Part shown: positions 41,527-42,432 of the stretch, piece after piece
Layout: each line of letters opens with the position of its first letter
Numbering within the stretch: the first letter of the stretch is position 1
NCBI GenBank assembly: GCA_002347085.1
Contig: DDWW01000045.1
Coordinates: 38,336-80,767, forward strand
Source of the DNA: Desulfobulbaceae bacterium UBA2276
GTDB taxonomy: Bacteria > Desulfobacterota > Desulfobulbia > Desulfobulbales > Desulfocapsaceae
DNA: 42,432 nucleotides
Reading direction: 5' to 3'
Notes under the pieces: model-generated
Seen by the model: the letters and a program-made list of their open reading frames with translations, nothing else
Database searches by the model: none
Told to the model about the DNA's origin: nothing
Translations under genes and position numbers: made by a program

Positions 41527-42216
41527 TTATCTGCTCATTTGTTGTCGGGCGGCAACGACCACAAATCCTGCCTGTTCATCGAGGCCCGCCTTGGCCGGTT
41601 CAAATCCTGCCAGTTGCTCGGGAGTCTGATAGAGGGTGGATGCGCTTTTGAAAATATGGAAACCCTGCTTGGTAAGAAGTCGCTGCACCTGGGCGATGGT
41701 AGAGAAGCGGGCCGCTTGATAAAAGGGGTGACGGTTTTCTTTTTTTTGGCGCAGATTTCGGCCCCAAGGGCTTTCTGCCGGAACAAAGCCTATGATTAAA
41801 GGTGCGTCTGGTTGCAGGACACGCCTGCATTCTGCCAGAAAATGGCTTGGTGATTTGAGAAAGCAGAGGGTGAAAAGGAGAAAGATGGCGCCAAGAGAGG
41901 ACGTCGCAAAGGGGAGCTTTTCGGCTATAGCCTGACAGCCAGCCACGCCTCTTTTTTGTGCCAAGGAAAGGGGAGTCCTGGCCGGATCAATGCCAAAGGG
42001 AATCTGCAGGGCCTGGGCGAACCGGCCGGGGCCGACACCAACCTCGAGGGCTGGTTGGGAGAAGGTAATGTCTAAGGATTGAATAGCGGCTTTTTCAATG
42101 GCAAAGAGCAGACTGTCTTCAAACCAGCTATCATATTCTGCAGCATGTTCCTCAAAGACTTGTGAGCTGTGCTGCCAATGTGCTATTTTTGGTGTCTGTG
42201 GTGTTTCCGCTCGCAT
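41527..42216 (-). CDS. SAM-dependent methyltransferase, class I
   Basis: A 229-residue methyltransferase of the UbiE/BioC-like Methyltransf_11 type, substrate unknown. SAM-binding motif I is ALEVGVGPGRFAQAL near residue 55, then FGIDPARTPLSLAQKRG, AIAEKLPFATSSLGAIFLLFTLCFL and a post-motif LAECRRVLQPDAPLIIGFVP. An N-terminal FEEHAAEYDSWFE is typical. It overlaps the end of the MltA-type gene by 65 bp in another frame, so both are likely in one transcript. The 41367-41526 gap to aroA shows no clear terminator. Confidence 0.87.
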   Translation of the reverse strand: MRAETPQTPKIAHWQHSSQVFEEHAAEYDSWFEDSLLFAIEKAAIQSLDITFSQPALEVGVGPGRFAQALQIPFGIDPARTPLSLAQKRGVAGCQAIAEKLPFATSSLGAIFLLFTLCFLKSPSHFLAECRRVLQPDAPLIIGFVPAESPWGRNLRQKKENRHPFYQAARFSTIAQVQRLLTKQGFHIFKSASTLYQTPEQLAGFEPAKAGLDEQAGFVVVAARQQMSR

Positions 42217-42432
42217 TTTTCTTCACCAGAAAATAGAGTTGCCCTTGTTCCTTCATGTTGCCGGCTGCTGTTTCGGCATAATGACCATTGCCCCAGAACA
42301 GATCAGCCCGACCAGCACCTTTGATGGCTGCACCGGTATCCTGCGGCAGGACAAAGCGTTGCATGGGCTCCCATTTCAGGACTTGTCCCGCCCTGTCAAG
42401 CACTGGCTTTTGTGAAACCAGATAGGCCATGA
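42152..42432 (-). CDS. MltA-type lytic transglycosylase, C-terminal part (partial)
   Basis: The gene runs off the right edge of the window; only about the last 92 residues are seen. The block MQRFVLPQDTGAAIKGAGRADLFWGNGHYAETAAGNMKEQG contains the 3D-domain aspartates (QDTG, GRADLFWG) of MltA, the outer-membrane murein transglycosylase that cleaves peptidoglycan glycan strands. QLYFLVKK marks the usual family end; about 22 further residues overlap the methyltransferase start. The translation stays open to the edge, so the start is outside. Confidence 0.88.
   Translation of the reverse strand, partial: MAYLVSQKPVLDRAGQVLKWEPMQRFVLPQDTGAAIKGAGRADLFWGNGHYAETAAGNMKEQGQLYFLVKKNASGNTTDTKNSTLAAQLTSL

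Overview
The window comes from a sulfur-metabolising, anaerobic, Gram-negative bacterium. The clearest sign is a complete dsrMKJOP operon, the membrane electron-transfer complex of dissimilatory sulfate and sulfite reduction. Together with the style of the proteins, this points to the Desulfobacterota, probably a relative of the Desulfobulbales. That placement is inference, because no rRNA gene is present. I see no tRNA or rRNA gene, no CRISPR array and no intact insertion sequence.

Layout. 0-6.4 kb is housekeeping: a WrbA flavoprotein, two small Cys-rich zinc-ribbon-like proteins, a divergent family-4 uracil-DNA glycosylase, an FtsB/DivIC-type division protein, EF-P with its lysyl-transferase EpmA, a SprT-like/DUF2786 protein and ArfB. 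6.7-18.7 kb holds a shikimate-kinase-family enzyme, an FKBP isomerase, an exported DsrE-like protein, an exported beta-propeller, a thioesterase, a YhiN-type flavoprotein, a B12-binding-type radical SAM enzyme, a Tim44-like membrane protein, a small peptide gene with a duplicated Cys motif, the intact N-terminal half of a split RluA-type pseudouridine synthase next to its decayed catalytic half, and RecQ. 18.8-25.5 kb is a type I restriction-modification operon (hsdR, hsdM, a DUF1016 nuclease-like gene, hsdS), probably acquired. 25.6-28.2 kb has a MazG-like pyrophosphohydrolase and a Prc-type protease. 28.5-34.3 kb is an RsbRD-N-like gene followed by dsrMKJOP and a strong terminator. 34.5-42.4 kb has a flavodoxin-like protein, prepilin peptidase, pyrK-pyrD, a DUF1232 protein, aroD-aroE-aroA, a methyltransferase and the C-terminal end of a MltA-type lytic transglycosylase.

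Working together: EpmA should lysylate EF-P. PyrK and PyrD form a class 1B dihydroorotate dehydrogenase. AroD, AroE and AroA plus the distant kinase cover most of the shikimate pathway after dehydroquinate. DsrMKJOP links quinone and periplasmic redox pools to cytoplasmic sulfite reduction.

The most unusual feature is a family of dispersed, hairpin-rich intergenic repeats. Three copies contain a unit of exactly 102 bp bounded by imperfect inverted GCCGTT-type ends. Four longer copies add two further hairpins whose stems vary in a compensatory way between copies, so base pairing appears to have been conserved. Other notable points are the decayed RluA half-gene, the duplicated-motif Cys peptide, a degraded copy of part of the FKBP gene, and direct repeats in hsdS that could allow specificity switching.
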